A stretch of 5,882 nucleotides of DNA, taken from NCBI GenBank assembly GCA_015663215.1, contig DQSP01000124.1, positions 1-5,882 of the forward strand, written 5' to 3'. A model generated the notes under the pieces. It was not told the DNA's origin. It was given only the letters and a program-made list of their open reading frames with translations, and ran no database searches. Both the position numbers and the translations under genes were made by a program. This document shows, one piece after another, positions 5,621 through 5,882 of the stretch (positions within the stretch are counted from its first letter, which is position 1; each line of letters starts with the position of its first letter). The stretch comes from Sulfurimonas sp. (GTDB taxonomy: Bacteria; Campylobacterota; Campylobacteria; Campylobacterales; Sulfurimonadaceae).

Positions 5621-5882
5621 AGGCGTTTTATCTTCACTCTTCCCGTCAGTAGGCTTTTTCTTTTTATCTAAAGTGATTTTTGGTTTCTTCTCAGGAATTT
5701 TATTTGCTTTTAGCGTGTGCAAATAAACCCTAGAACTCTCAATCCTAACTACGGTCTTTTCATTTATATATCCACACTCTCCATCAGCCAACGCAATGTC
5801 TTTATCTTTAAAAAGTGACATTCCTACCATGGTGAACCCATATTTTTCAAGTTCATATGCTCCAACTCTGTCAATCGAGACA
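5603..5882 (-). CDS. Unknown protein, C-terminal 92 residues (partial, open at the right edge)
   Basis: The minus-strand frame is open from the right edge to the TAG at 5603-5605, giving at least 92 residues. An ATG at 5830 is possible but has no Shine-Dalgarno site. The frame continues upstream with protein-like sequence (DRVGAYELEKYGF), so the true start is probably outside the window. The visible part has a strand-like core (VGMSLFKDKDIALADGE, CGYINEKTVVRIESSRVYLH), followed by a Lys/Pro-rich tail of about 30 residues (IPEKKPKITLDKKKKP, then DKTPLPPTK) that is probably disordered. Such tails occur on proteins that bind DNA or attach to other virion parts, but no role is assigned. Its last 18 bases overlap the opposing 140-aa gene. 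Confidence 0.62.
   Translation of the reverse strand, partial: VSIDRVGAYELEKYGFTMVGMSLFKDKDIALADGECGYINEKTVVRIESSRVYLHTLKANKIPEKKPKITLDKKKKPTDGKSEDKTPLPPTK

Overview
The window looks like part of a tailed-phage or prophage genome from an AT-rich source (roughly one third GC, judged by eye). The evidence is a recognisable portal protein, a fibre-like virion protein, small genes packed with overlapping ends, only two non-coding gaps (104 and 57 bp), and no housekeeping gene, tRNA, rRNA, integrase or insertion sequence. The host cannot be named. Purine-rich Shine-Dalgarno sites and AT-rich leaders without a clear -35 box would suit a phage of a low-GC Gram-negative such as a Campylobacterota member, but this is a guess.

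Layout. (1) 1-527, minus: N-terminal 175 residues of a helical, fibre-like virion protein running off the left edge. (2) 528-631: divergent control region with a perfect 18-bp inverted repeat. (3) 632-3972, plus: four-gene operon of portal protein (516 aa) followed by proteins of 114, 224 and 263 aa, joined by a 2-nt gap and then 13-nt and 11-nt overlaps. By position these three are head-tail connector, neck, tail-completion or baseplate candidates, but none is recognised with confidence. (4) 3965-5140, minus: a 391-aa protein of unknown function with an N-terminal tandem duplication and nine cysteines, convergent with the operon and sharing a palindromic stop octamer with it. (5) 5141-5197: second divergent control region. 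(6) 5198-5620, plus: 140-aa unknown protein. (7) 5603-5882, minus: C-terminal part of an unknown protein with a Lys/Pro-rich tail, open at the right edge.

How it fits together. The portal forms the ring at the head vertex through which DNA passes and to which the tail attaches. Its operon partners are probably assembled at the same vertex or in the tail, and the divergent fibre-like protein is probably another late virion component. Three genes share an upstream 11-bp element, AGTATAAWATA, which may be the common late promoter or operator. The orientation order is -, ++++, -, +, -, and both convergent pairs have overlapping ends, so opposing transcripts should meet inside coding sequence. The most unusual items are the inverted repeat with its shared element and the duplicated, cysteine-bearing 391-aa protein.
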